Assembly: GCA_963545565.1 (NCBI GenBank)
Contig: CAUUJV010000013.1
Span: 1 to 44,264, forward strand
Origin: CAUUJV01 sp963545565
GTDB lineage: Bacteria > Actinomycetota > Actinomycetes > Actinomycetales > Bifidobacteriaceae
Reading direction: 5' to 3'
Length of the DNA stretch: 44,264 bases
Below the pieces are notes generated by a model, which saw only the letters and a list, made by a program, of their open reading frames with translations, was not told where the DNA came from and made no database searches. Below, piece by piece: positions 33,899 to 41,562 of the stretch. Made by a program: the position numbers and the translations under genes. Position 1 is the stretch's first letter; each line of letters starts with the position of its first letter.

Positions 33899-34788
33899 AG
33901 CACCTGCTTTACTATGCGATCAAATAAATTCCTGTAATTTCGAGGAATATTCTCAATGCCAAGCCCCTCACAAAGGCTACGGTTCAGCGCGTTACTTGGA
34001 CTTATAGTTCCGATACTCGCCTGTTCAAGCGATTCTTCAATATGGTGCACATCAATATCTGTGCTCGAAAAGAGACGCCCACATAATCCAACTCGTTTTA
34101 ACGAACTAGCGATAACGTATAAAATCTTCCCTGAATCGTAATTGCGCGATTTCCACGCTCTTTCACGCACAGCTCCAAGCACAGTTGGGCTAACTAACCG
34201 CACATGGAACGGATTGTAATCCAGAAGAAAATTGAAAGATAAACTTTGGTTAGCGCTTGATTCTTGAGAAAAGATGCAACGTGCACAATCAATTACAACC
34301 ACATCATGGCAAACACACAAAGCATCAAGAACAGCCTGCACCTCCCATTCTTGCCATATTTTTGGATTCCATGAGTCCATACTGATAACATCGATATCTT
34401 CCCAATGGATAAGCTCATTACACAGCGATTGTGGTTCGAGCACCCCAAGAGGTACTTTTATTCCGCTCCACCGTAGCCCCTCGAATTCCTCTAATCCGAG
34501 CAAAACATCAAGTCCTCCACCATCCAGGTCCATATCAACAAGTGCACAGGAATATCCACTATTCTTGAAGTGCAAGGCAAGTAACGCGCTAAATGTGCTT
34601 GTTCCAATTCCACCACTCTCTGAGCCAACACAGATGACCTGCGCCTGCTGAGCTGTGTCGACTAGGAGACTTTCACGCGTAGAAGTGCGCTCTGACGCGT
34701 ATTTATGCACACCCTTCGATGCCCCTCGATTTGCTGAGGGAGTATAAAATTCCGTTGAAGCTCTAGGCTTTTCTAATATCTCAGTCAT
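33895..34788 (-). CDS. CpaE/TadZ/Ssd-like ParA-family protein
   Basis: A protein of about 297 residues with a ParA-like fold. The P-loop region reads CVGSESGGIGTSTFSALLAL, which lacks the catalytic and the signature Lys of normal ParA P-loops (KGGxGKS/T). The switch region ALVDMDLDGGGLDVLLG and the second strand VVVIDCARC are present. TadZ/CpaE proteins localise the Tad machine; in other Actinobacteria this kind was called septum site determining (Ssd). The N-terminal 50 residues are Ser/Arg-rich. I chose ATG at 34786-34788 over GTG at 34795-34797. It is the first gene of the Tad operon, downstream of operator copy 2. Confidence 0.87.
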   Translation of the reverse strand: MTEILEKPRASTEFYTPSANRGASKGVHKYASERTSTRESLLVDTAQQAQVICVGSESGGIGTSTFSALLALHFKNSGYSCALVDMDLDGGGLDVLLGLEEFEGLRWSGIKVPLGVLEPQSLCNELIHWEDIDVISMDSWNPKIWQEWEVQAVLDALCVCHDVVVIDCARCIFSQESSANQSLSFNFLLDYNPFHVRLVSPTVLGAVRERAWKSRNYDSGKILYVIASSLKRVGLCGRLFSSTDIDVHHIEESLEQASIGTISPSNALNRSLCEGLGIENIPRNYRNLFDRIVKQVL

Positions 34789-34831
34789 AGAGTTCACTCA
34801 ATCAAAGAATCGATTCAAAAATCTATGTTTC

Positions 34832-34860
34832 TAAGGAATGTGGTCGAATGTGGATAAGTA
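34832..34860 (-). promoter_or_regulatory. Tad operator element, copy 2 (upstream of CpaE-like gene)
   Basis: Matches 31387-31415 at 27 of 29 positions. On the minus strand TTCGAC (in the direct repeat) is followed 16 bases later by ATAGAT, a possible -35/-10 pair. It lies 44 bases before the CpaE-like start. Confidence 0.65.
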
Positions 34861-35129
34861 CCAGCAAGTACTAATAAGAACCAGTAAGTGCTCATAGCGC
34901 TAAAATCATAAAAATTCAGCTTATTCAGTTATTTAGTATTCGTCCTATTCAGTTTCCTATCAAGATGCTCCTTTAATTCGTCTAGCCAGCTCTCCAACAC
35001 GCCGCATATTTGGAAAAAGTTAACAAAATATAACATTTCACTTTTAGAAAGTAGAAAAATCTTTCAGAAAATTAACCATAGAAATCACCAGAAAACACTT
35101 TCACTAAAATGTGAAGAAACGAAGATTTG
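34861..35129. other. Non-coding region between the Tad operon and the ppk leader RNA
   Basis: AT-rich and without a supportable gene. It contains an imperfect direct repeat ACCAGCAAGTACT / ACCAGTAAGTGCT (34860-34872 and 34880-34892, period 20) and a loose inverted repeat (TTCACTTTTAG near 35036, CTAAAATGTGAA near 35104). Confidence 0.5.
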
Positions 35130-35131
35130 GA

Positions 35132-35160
35132 TTTGCTTTTCAACAAAGTAGATGCATAAT
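35132..35160 (+). promoter_or_regulatory. Promoter of the candidate ppk-leader RNA
   Basis: TTTGCT (35132-35137), 17 bases, CATAAT (35155-35160) preceded by TG. Transcription would start near 35167. Confidence 0.55.
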
Positions 35161-35166
35161 GGAGAT

Positions 35167-35328
35167 ACAAGTAAAACAGAACAGCGGAAGCCCACAAAAG
35201 TAGAGGTCACATAGGTCACTGAAGTTGGGCGGATTACAGAAGACTTACCGCCATGACGATGATGTTGTGCAGAGATTCCGCGAATGTAATGCTTGTGAAA
35301 GCCGACTCCTTCGGGGGGTCGGCTTTTT
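35167..35328 (+). ncRNA. Candidate structured RNA of about 160 nt
   Basis: A non-coding stretch bounded by a promoter and a strong terminator. GCGGAA (35184-35189) pairs with TTCCGC (35276-35281) to close a domain. Inside it, GCCCA (from 35190) can pair with TGGGC (35226-35230), and GCGG (35229-35232) with CCGC (35249-35252). The two inner hairpins share bases 35229-35230, so they exclude each other in part. AGGTCAC occurs twice inside. I do not recognise it as a known family. It could be a stand-alone small RNA or a cis-acting leader of ppk, which starts 70 bases after the terminator. Confidence 0.45.
35298..35328 (+). terminator. Rho-independent terminator before ppk
   Basis: AAAGCCGAC (35298-35306) pairs with GTCGGCTTT (35318-35326), with a TTCG-containing loop, followed by a T5 run. 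Its sequence is textbook for an intrinsic terminator. Confidence 0.9.
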
Positions 35329-35397
35329 AATATTTGTTTAGCGTTTTATAATCCGAACAAAAGTTAACACGTCCCACACCACCCATAAGATAGGGTC

Positions 35398-37653
35398 ATG
35401 GCGCAAAAATTCACAGGACCCAGCAAAGATATCCTTCGTAGTCACATTGCCGAGCATATTGCAGAGACAGAGAAGCCTAGCAAGAACATCGAGCTGACAT
35501 CGCATTATCAACCGCTGCCCACTGACCGTTTTTACGACCGTGAATTGAGTTGGCTGAAATTCAACAAACGCGTACTTGAGCTTGCGCAAGACCCTACTCT
35601 GCCTTTGCTTGAGCGCACGAATTTTGCCGCAATTTTTGCAAGTAACCTTGACGAGTTCTTTATGGTTCGAGTTGCTGGTCTCAAACGCCGTATCAATTCC
35701 GGCATTGCTGTTACAAGTGCGAGTGGTTTAAGCCCTCGCCAACAGCTGCGCTATATTTCCGAAGAGGCACACAGACTGCAGGATGAACATGCCCACTACT
35801 TCGTAAATCATTTGATTCCTGATATGGCAAAAGAAAATATCGTTTTGCTCAAGTGGGAAGACCTTTCCTTGGCTGAGCAGGAGCGATTGAGCCGCGTATA
35901 TCGCCGATATATTTTCCCTGTTTTGACGCCACTTGCCGTAGACCCTGCGCACCCATTCCCTTATATTTCTGGCAAATCGTTAAATTTGGCTGTTTTAGTG
36001 GAAAATACTACGTCTGGCCGCACTCATTTTGCCCGAGTGAAAATTCCAGATAATTTGCCGCGTCTCTATCCAGTTGATGTGGTCTCCACCGATGGAGATA
36101 CTTCTGATGAGCAGACGCGCCACGGCTATATCACCATGGAGAACCTCGTTCTTTCTCATATCGAGACGCTTTTCCCTGGTATGACTATCAAAGAAGCACG
36201 CGCATTCCGTTTGACCCGTAATGAAGATATCGATGTTGAAGAAGATGACGCCGAAAATCTGCTTAACGCTATGGAGCGCGAGCTTTTGCGCCGTCGCTTT
36301 GGGCCACCTATCCGCCTTGAGCTTTCTGATGTTACTTCTCCCCAACTTTCTCGTCTGCTGATTACTCAACTTGGAGTAGATGAGGATGAGGTCTACAGGC
36401 TTCCAAGCCCTCTCGACTTGACTGCGCTCTTTGAGCTGCACGACATCGACCGTCCTGATTTGAAGTATCCATCGTATGTTCCATCGACTAATCGCAAGAT
36501 TGCACAGGTGGAGTCAAGCCGCGAGCAGGATATTTTTGCCGCAATTCGTGAGGGAGACATTCTGCTTCACCACCCATACGATTCCTTCTCGACTTCTGTG
36601 CAAGCGTTTTTGGCGCAGGCTGCTGCCGACCCTAAGGTGTTGGCCATTAAGCAGACCTTGTATCGCACTTCCGGAAATTCGCCGATTATTGACGCACTGA
36701 TTGACGCTGCACGAGCAGGAAAACAGGTGCTAGCTTTGGTGGAAATCAAAGCTCGATTTGACGAAGAAGCAAATATTGCATGGGCTCGTAAGCTTGAACG
36801 AGCTGGTGTACACGTTGTATATGGCATTGTTGGATTAAAGACTCACTGCAAACTCAGTATGGCCGTTCGCTCTGAAGAAGGTGGATTACGCCGTTACTGC
36901 CATGTTGGCACAGGCAATTACAATCCAAAGACTGCCCGCACATACACTGATCTTGGTTTGCTTACCTGCGATCCTGTTGTTGGGCAAGACATGACTCGCT
37001 TGTTCAACCAGCTTTCTGGATATGCTCCAAAGTCTAGCTTCCACCGGCTGCTAGTTGCTCCACGCACCGTACGTACTGGCTTAATTGAACGTATTCAACG
37101 CGAGGAAGCAGCTGCACGAGCAGGCCATGAAGCATGGATAAAGATTAAGGTCAATTCCTTGGTAGACGAAAAGTGCATTGATGCTTTGTATCGTGCGAGC
37201 CAAGCAGGAGTGAAGATTGACATTGTTGAACGAGGAATTTGTGCTTTGAAGCCTGGAGTTCCGGGGCTCAGCGACAATATTCGTGTGCGTTCAATCCTTG
37301 GGCGATTCCTTGAGCACAGCCGTATCTTTGCATTTGCTAACTCACAAGGCCCCCAGATTGGTGAAGGACCAACTCAGGGCCCAGAAGTATGGATTGGCTC
37401 TGCAGATTTGATGCACCGTAATCTTGACCGCAGAGTTGAGGCTCTAATTCGCATTAGTGATTCAGACCAGATTCAAGAGCTTATCAACTATGTTGATTTG
37501 CAGATGGCAGATACCACTAGTTCATGGCATATGCTTGCTGACGGCAGCTACGAACGTCACTCCGTGGATGAAAATGGCAAAGCACTGCAAGATAGTCAAA
37601 CTGTACTAATGCAAAAACATTCACGCCGTACAAGAGCAACGATTAATCGTTAG
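35398..37653 (+). CDS. ppk: Polyphosphate kinase
   Basis: A 751-residue enzyme that reversibly makes polyphosphate from ATP. N domain: RFYDRELSWLKFNKRVLE (about 42-60) and FAAIFASNLDEFFMVRVAGL. Middle: PFPYISGKSLNLAV. The catalytic domains hold IKQTLYRTSGNSPIIDAL, VEIKARFDEEANIAWARKLE, the active His in GLKTHCKL (about 482), HVGTGNYNPKTARTYTDLGL and FLEHSRIFAF with the second catalytic His. Length is typical of PPK1. ATG at 35398 has GATAGGG five bases before it. It follows the candidate structured RNA and a promoter-like TATAAT near 35347. The next gene is 42 to 60 bases downstream. Confidence 0.97.
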   Translation: MAQKFTGPSKDILRSHIAEHIAETEKPSKNIELTSHYQPLPTDRFYDRELSWLKFNKRVLELAQDPTLPLLERTNFAAIFASNLDEFFMVRVAGLKRRINSGIAVTSASGLSPRQQLRYISEEAHRLQDEHAHYFVNHLIPDMAKENIVLLKWEDLSLAEQERLSRVYRRYIFPVLTPLAVDPAHPFPYISGKSLNLAVLVENTTSGRTHFARVKIPDNLPRLYPVDVVSTDGDTSDEQTRHGYITMENLVLSHIETLFPGMTIKEARAFRLTRNEDIDVEEDDAENLLNAMERELLRRRFGPPIRLELSDVTSPQLSRLLITQLGVDEDEVYRLPSPLDLTALFELHDIDRPDLKYPSYVPSTNRKIAQVESSREQDIFAAIREGDILLHHPYDSFSTSVQAFLAQAAADPKVLAIKQTLYRTSGNSPIIDALIDAARAGKQVLALVEIKARFDEEANIAWARKLERAGVHVVYGIVGLKTHCKLSMAVRSEEGGLRRYCHVGTGNYNPKTARTYTDLGLLTCDPVVGQDMTRLFNQLSGYAPKSSFHRLLVAPRTVRTGLIERIQREEAAARAGHEAWIKIKVNSLVDEKCIDALYRASQAGVKIDIVERGICALKPGVPGLSDNIRVRSILGRFLEHSRIFAFANSQGPQIGEGPTQGPEVWIGSADLMHRNLDRRVEALIRISDSDQIQELINYVDLQMADTTSSWHMLADGSYERHSVDENGKALQDSQTVLMQKHSRRTRATINR

Positions 37654-37713
37654 GAGCATGAGAATAGTTGGCTAATGATTAACGATTGATAAACAGTGGT
37701 TATGCGGGGTCAT

Positions 37714-38829
37714 ATGGATTTTGATACTTCTGAAAACACAGTTCTTGCTGCAGGTGGAATTCTCTACCGAGGCAACATTAAATCTACTGATCTAGACGGT
37801 TTAGAAGTATGCGTAATCCATCGGCCTCGCTACGACGACTGGAGTTGGCCCAAAGGTAAATGCGAGAAGAATGAGACGATTTACCACACAGCCGTGCGAG
37901 AAATTGCTGAAGAAACTGGCGAAAATGTTGCCTTACAATCGTATTTGTGTAACGTCAGTTATCCACTACTCTCCGAGGGGCTGCGCGCAAAGGCGCTAAA
38001 GAAATTTACATTAGAAAATCAGTTGGATAGGCTAAATAAATCGAACAAATCTGCCAGAGTCCTTAAGCATGTTTACTACTGGATCGCTCGTATTATTGAT
38101 GATGAAACGGCAGCAACCCGTAGCATATCGTTTGGCCCTACTCAAGTGGCCTCAGTTGATGAAGTAGATGAGATTCGTTGGCTTAGTTTGCAGGAAGCTC
38201 GAAAACTTCTCACGCACGAAGATGACAAGAAAGTTGCCGATAAATTTATCAAAGCGATTTCTCACGGAGCATTAGATTCCAGTACCCTTATTATGCTTCG
38301 TCACGGAAAAGCCGTTGGGCGCAAAGCATGGTTGGGTTCTGAAGAAAATCGACCCCTCACGCCACTCGGTGCTGCAGCGTCTTACGCAGTCAATGCTGAT
38401 TTAGCTTGCTTCGCCCCAACTGTGCTTGTGTCTTCCCCATGGAAACGCTGTGCTGACACTATTGCCAGCTACTCTCGTAATTCTGGATTACCAGTTTCTT
38501 ACGATGCGACGCAAACTGAAGCTGCATGCGAGGCTCAGCCTGAAATGACGCGTACTCGTTTCTTCGAGCTTCTATCAGAATTAGCGAATAATCCGCAATC
38601 GAGCACAGTTCTATGCATGCATCGCCCAGTTATTGGCGAACTCCTCGATATGATTCGAGACAATAAAATTTGCATAACAAAAGCTATTGAAAAAGAGCTA
38701 CCCAGCGAATCGCCATATATGCGCACCGCGAACGCAATCGTGCTGAGTATAGTAAACAAGTCACATAAGAACGGAGAGCCAACTCCTCAAATAATCGGCG
38801 TTCAGAAGGTGAATCCGCTTGTCTACTAG
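37714..38829 (+). CDS. NUDIX hydrolase fused to a histidine phosphatase (MutT1-like)
   Basis: A two-domain protein of about 371 residues. The N-terminal NUDIX domain has the full box GKCEKNETIYHTAVREIAEETGENV in two parts (GKCEKNE, then REIAEETGEN), at about 52-74. The C-terminal domain is SixA-like: the RHG motif LIMLRHGKAVGRKAW, SSPWKRCADT and CMHRPVIGELLD. The layout matches mycobacterial MutT1, which cleans oxidised nucleotides and cleaves diadenosine polyphosphates. ATG at 37714 has GGGG four bases before it; in-frame ATG 37702 and GTG 37696 are alternatives. Linkage to ppk is common in Actinobacteria. The last 11 bases overlap the next gene. Confidence 0.9.
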   Translation: MDFDTSENTVLAAGGILYRGNIKSTDLDGLEVCVIHRPRYDDWSWPKGKCEKNETIYHTAVREIAEETGENVALQSYLCNVSYPLLSEGLRAKALKKFTLENQLDRLNKSNKSARVLKHVYYWIARIIDDETAATRSISFGPTQVASVDEVDEIRWLSLQEARKLLTHEDDKKVADKFIKAISHGALDSSTLIMLRHGKAVGRKAWLGSEENRPLTPLGAAASYAVNADLACFAPTVLVSSPWKRCADTIASYSRNSGLPVSYDATQTEAACEAQPEMTRTRFFELLSELANNPQSSTVLCMHRPVIGELLDMIRDNKICITKAIEKELPSESPYMRTANAIVLSIVNKSHKNGEPTPQIIGVQKVNPLVY

Positions 38830-39565
38830 CTTTACAGGTTCTGGGACTGGTTCTGTTCATTCAGCAGGATCAAGTTTTGCCCCACATCGTTCAGGATCAG
38901 CACGATTTAGTCGGCCGATGCAGCTCGACCAAGCTCTGGTTGAGCATCTCAGCGGCGGCATAGACCCCGAGCAACTCAGCGAAATGAGCCATAGCACAGC
39001 TAATGCACTTCTCGATCATGTTCGCCATACACAAGACTATGAAACCGTTGCTCGCGTACTTACGCTGGTTGAAGCGGAGGGCATCGAGGTTATTACCGAA
39101 TTATGGAGCAAATCTGAGCCTGATACATTGCCAGGAATTTTGTGGCGCTTATATACGCTTCGCTTGTGGATGAAGCGCAAAACTGATTATGTGACTCGCT
39201 TGTGGAAAGCCGGAGAGCCAGTAATTACTACCGCTTCTGCGATTGTGGGAATCGACACGCCTCCAACTTCTGATGATATTGCAAACACTGCTGATTCTAT
39301 TTTGACCGGTGCTTTTACAGGCGATTTTGCTGTTGCCCTCGACCGAGCTGGAAGCTTCTGCCTCGTTGTGAGCGCAGGTGCTGCAAATATTGCCAACCAG
39401 CAGTATAAAGAAATTAGAGAAGGTTCTGGCACGCTGACTCCAGCAGACAAAGCTTTAGCGCAATCGCAGATTAAGGCAGCTGCCGACTCAGCGCAATCCC
39501 TCAAAAAGACTGCGCAAGATTTCATCAACGGGGCTAAACTATGGCGATCAGGGACGCTGAGTTAA
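38819..39565 (+). CDS. Conserved actinobacterial protein of unknown function
   Basis: A 248-residue soluble protein with a Ser/Gly-rich start and a mostly helical body (RPMQLDQALVEHLSGGIDPEQ, LTLVEAEGIEVITELWSKSE, LPGILWRLYTLRLWMKRKT). I do not recognise a named domain. It has no catalytic motif, TM helix or signal peptide. TTG at 38819 is the start, with AGAAGGTGA about eight bases upstream, and it overlaps the NUDIX gene by 11 bases, so the two are translationally coupled. Likely a member of the ppk operon; its role is open. Confidence 0.75.
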   Translation: MSTSFTGSGTGSVHSAGSSFAPHRSGSARFSRPMQLDQALVEHLSGGIDPEQLSEMSHSTANALLDHVRHTQDYETVARVLTLVEAEGIEVITELWSKSEPDTLPGILWRLYTLRLWMKRKTDYVTRLWKAGEPVITTASAIVGIDTPPTSDDIANTADSILTGAFTGDFAVALDRAGSFCLVVSAGAANIANQQYKEIREGSGTLTPADKALAQSQIKAAADSAQSLKKTAQDFINGAKLWRSGTLS

Positions 39566-39648
39566 TACTGTAAGTATCGCTAATATCTTGCTAACATTGC
39601 CAGTATTGCTAGTATTCAAACCCATATTCTTATGCTTTGACTTCGATG

Positions 39649-39667
39649 CTAGCCTCAGCTAGTTTTT
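39649..39667 (+). terminator. Small hairpin with T5 after the ppk operon
   Basis: CTAGC, four-base loop CTCA, GCTAG, then TTTTT. The stem has only 5 bp. It is about 85 bases past the last stop. Confidence 0.5.
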
Positions 39668-40114
39668 CACTCAGCCTAACAAACACATTCCCCTATCCCG
39701 TGGCGTATGATGGTTCCTGCGCTGAATCGTGCTTAAGCCCCGGGCTTCATTTTTTGCCGCTGCGAGCGGCCAGCGCGCCGACAGGCGCTTTCACGGTTTG
39801 GCGCTTTCCACTCTCTCTTCTCTTTTTTGCCCACAGACTGCATCTGCAATCTACATCTGTAACCTGCAGCCCGTAATATCCCGTAGCTTTAATATGTAGA
39901 ATATGTAATTTTCAAGGAATGAAGTGTACCTTTTCAGCGCGCTATAAAAAATTCATATTACACAATTGACTGCAATATGACTCATTGCACCGCGTCATCG
40001 AATTTTCTCGCTTATTATTGTTTCCAACACCGGTTAAAACATAAATCAAAACGCTGGATTAAAACACGAGGGAAAAGCACAACACAAAAACTCTTTTATT
40101 CGTTTAGCTTTAAT

Positions 40115-40145
40115 AGAGATTTGAACTTTAACAGAGCTTTGAACT
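40115..40145. repeat. Direct repeat just upstream of the MetE-like gene
   Basis: AGAGATTTGAACT (40115-40127) and AGAGCTTTGAACT (40133-40145) match at 12 of 13 bases with period 18. They end about 20 bases before the ATG. Possibly an operator or part of a leader. Confidence 0.6.
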
Positions 40146-40164
40146 CAATTTCGAAAGGTAAATT

Positions 40165-41364
40165 ATGGCAAAGATTCGTACAAGCCATGTTGGCTCCCTC
40201 CCACGTACGGACGAGCTCATTCAGGCAAATATTGACCATGCAAGTGGAAAAATCACTGATGAGCAGCTTGCACAAATCGTCACAGAGCAGACTGATGCGG
40301 TGGTAGCCAAGCAGGCTGAAATTGGCATCGATATTGTGAACGATGGCGAGTACGGCCATGCAATGACCGAGAAAGTCGATTATGGTGCATGGTGGAGCTA
40401 CACTTTCGAACGCTTCTCCGGCCTCGAAATTGTGGACACGCTCCCAGAGCATAAGCCAACGCCAGAAGGCAAGCTTGAGCTTGACGCAATGATCGATCGC
40501 CGCGATTGGGTTAGCTTCGCAGACGCTTATTCTGATCCAACTTCTGGCATTCACCTTGCAACCGCTCCAGCTCGAGTGTGGCCAATTGTCAACGGAGAGA
40601 TTGCATACACAGGCGAAGCAATCGTTCAACGTGATATTGCAGCTCTCAAGTCTGCGCTTTCAAAGGCAGGTAAGCCAGTTTCTGAAGGCTTTGTGGCGTC
40701 TATCTCCCCCGCGGCAGCTGCACGCATTGGCAACTATTACTATGACAGCGATGAAGAGTCGGTTTGGGCTTGGGCAAAGGCTTTGCGCAATGAGTACAAG
40801 GCAATCACTGATGCTGGCTTAACTGTTCAGATTGATGCTCCAGATTTAGCTGAGTCTTGGGATCAATTCAAAGTTGAGCCTGATTTACAGGCTTATCGTG
40901 AATTCTCCCGCGTACGCATTGAAGCTCTGAACTCTGCACTTGAAGGCATCGATCCTGCTCTTGTGCGCTATCACGTGTGCTGGGGATCTTGGCATGGTCC
41001 ACACTCTACAGATCTTGAATTTAAGAACATCGTAGATTTGGCATTGTCTGTTAATGCTAATGGCCTCACTTTTGAAGCAGCAAACGTGCGCCATGAGCAC
41101 GAGTGGAAGATTTGGAAAGACATTGACTTAGCTCCTGGTAAATACTTGATTCCAGGTGTAGTCAGCCATGCAACTAATGTGATTGAGCATCCAGAACTTG
41201 TTGCAGACCGTATTGAGCGCTTTGCATCCATCGTCGGTTCTGACCGCGTTGTCGCTTCCACTGACTGTGGTCTAGGCGGCCGCGTTCATTCCCATATCGC
41301 TTGGGCAAAACTTGAGTCTCTTGTCAAGGGTGCAGAAATCGCTTCTGAGCGTTTGAGCAAATAA
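40165..41364 (+). CDS. MetE-like cobalamin-independent methionine synthase II family protein
   Basis: A 399-residue zinc methyltransferase of COG0620 type, equal to the C-terminal catalytic half of MetE (full MetE is about 750). The start is RTSHVGSLPRTDELI. The zinc site is readable: RYHVCWGSWHGPHS (His and Cys), FEAANVRHEHEW (Glu) and VASTDCGLGGR (second Cys). A methyl donor cannot be read: such short proteins may act on homocysteine with folate or with a different donor. ATG at 40165 has GAAAGG seven bases upstream. Monocistronic, with its own 3' terminator. Confidence 0.88.
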   Translation: MAKIRTSHVGSLPRTDELIQANIDHASGKITDEQLAQIVTEQTDAVVAKQAEIGIDIVNDGEYGHAMTEKVDYGAWWSYTFERFSGLEIVDTLPEHKPTPEGKLELDAMIDRRDWVSFADAYSDPTSGIHLATAPARVWPIVNGEIAYTGEAIVQRDIAALKSALSKAGKPVSEGFVASISPAAAARIGNYYYDSDEESVWAWAKALRNEYKAITDAGLTVQIDAPDLAESWDQFKVEPDLQAYREFSRVRIEALNSALEGIDPALVRYHVCWGSWHGPHSTDLEFKNIVDLALSVNANGLTFEAANVRHEHEWKIWKDIDLAPGKYLIPGVVSHATNVIEHPELVADRIERFASIVGSDRVVASTDCGLGGRVHSHIAWAKLESLVKGAEIASERLSK

Positions 41365-41371
41365 TTAAAAA

Positions 41372-41407
41372 GGGGCTATTTAAGTCAGCGGTTTTTAGCG
41401 CAGCCCC
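41372..41407 (-). terminator. Terminator of the ABC exporter operon
   Basis: On the minus strand GGGGCT/AGCCCC with inner pairing (GCGC around AAAAA) is followed by TTTTTAATTATTT. On the + strand no T tract follows. Confidence 0.7.
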
Positions 41408-41433
41408 TCAATGGAGTTCTCAGCGCAATTCTC

Positions 41434-41471
41434 AGTGCAGTCTTTTCTACGTGGAAGAGACTGCACTTTTT
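41434..41471 (+). terminator. Strong terminator of the MetE-like gene
   Basis: AGTGCAGTCTTTTC and GAAGAGACTGCACT form a stem of at least 13 bp (with a G-T pair), followed by T5. It lies 70 bases past the stop and beyond the minus-strand terminator. Confidence 0.85.
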
Positions 41472-41562
41472 ATTGCTATATTTTCAAAACTACATCTACG
41501 CTCCCTGCACTCTTCTTAATGCCCCACTTCTCAGAATGCCCAATCAAGGACTTCACCCATGT

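Larger units (their letters stand above)
39566..40164. other. 600-base non-coding region upstream of the MetE-like gene
   Basis: I support no gene here. It holds two hairpins that may end the ppk operon: CTAGC/GCTAG with T5 (39649-39667) and AAGCC/GGCTT followed by ATTTTTT (39735-39755). A short GC-rich cluster of hairpins follows (GCCGCT/AGCGGC at 39756-39770, and GGCGC elements to 39804). AT-rich leader sequence with a direct repeat follows (40115-40145). I found no SAM, SAH or cobalamin riboswitch motif. Confidence 0.55.

Noticed and set aside
39637..39876. A 79-codon ORF in the gap before the MetE-like gene
   Set aside because: It has no ribosome binding site, runs across terminator-like hairpins, and its composition is not protein-like.
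39566..40164. SAM, SAH or cobalamin riboswitch before the MetE-like gene
   Set aside because: I looked for the conserved cores and saw none on either strand.
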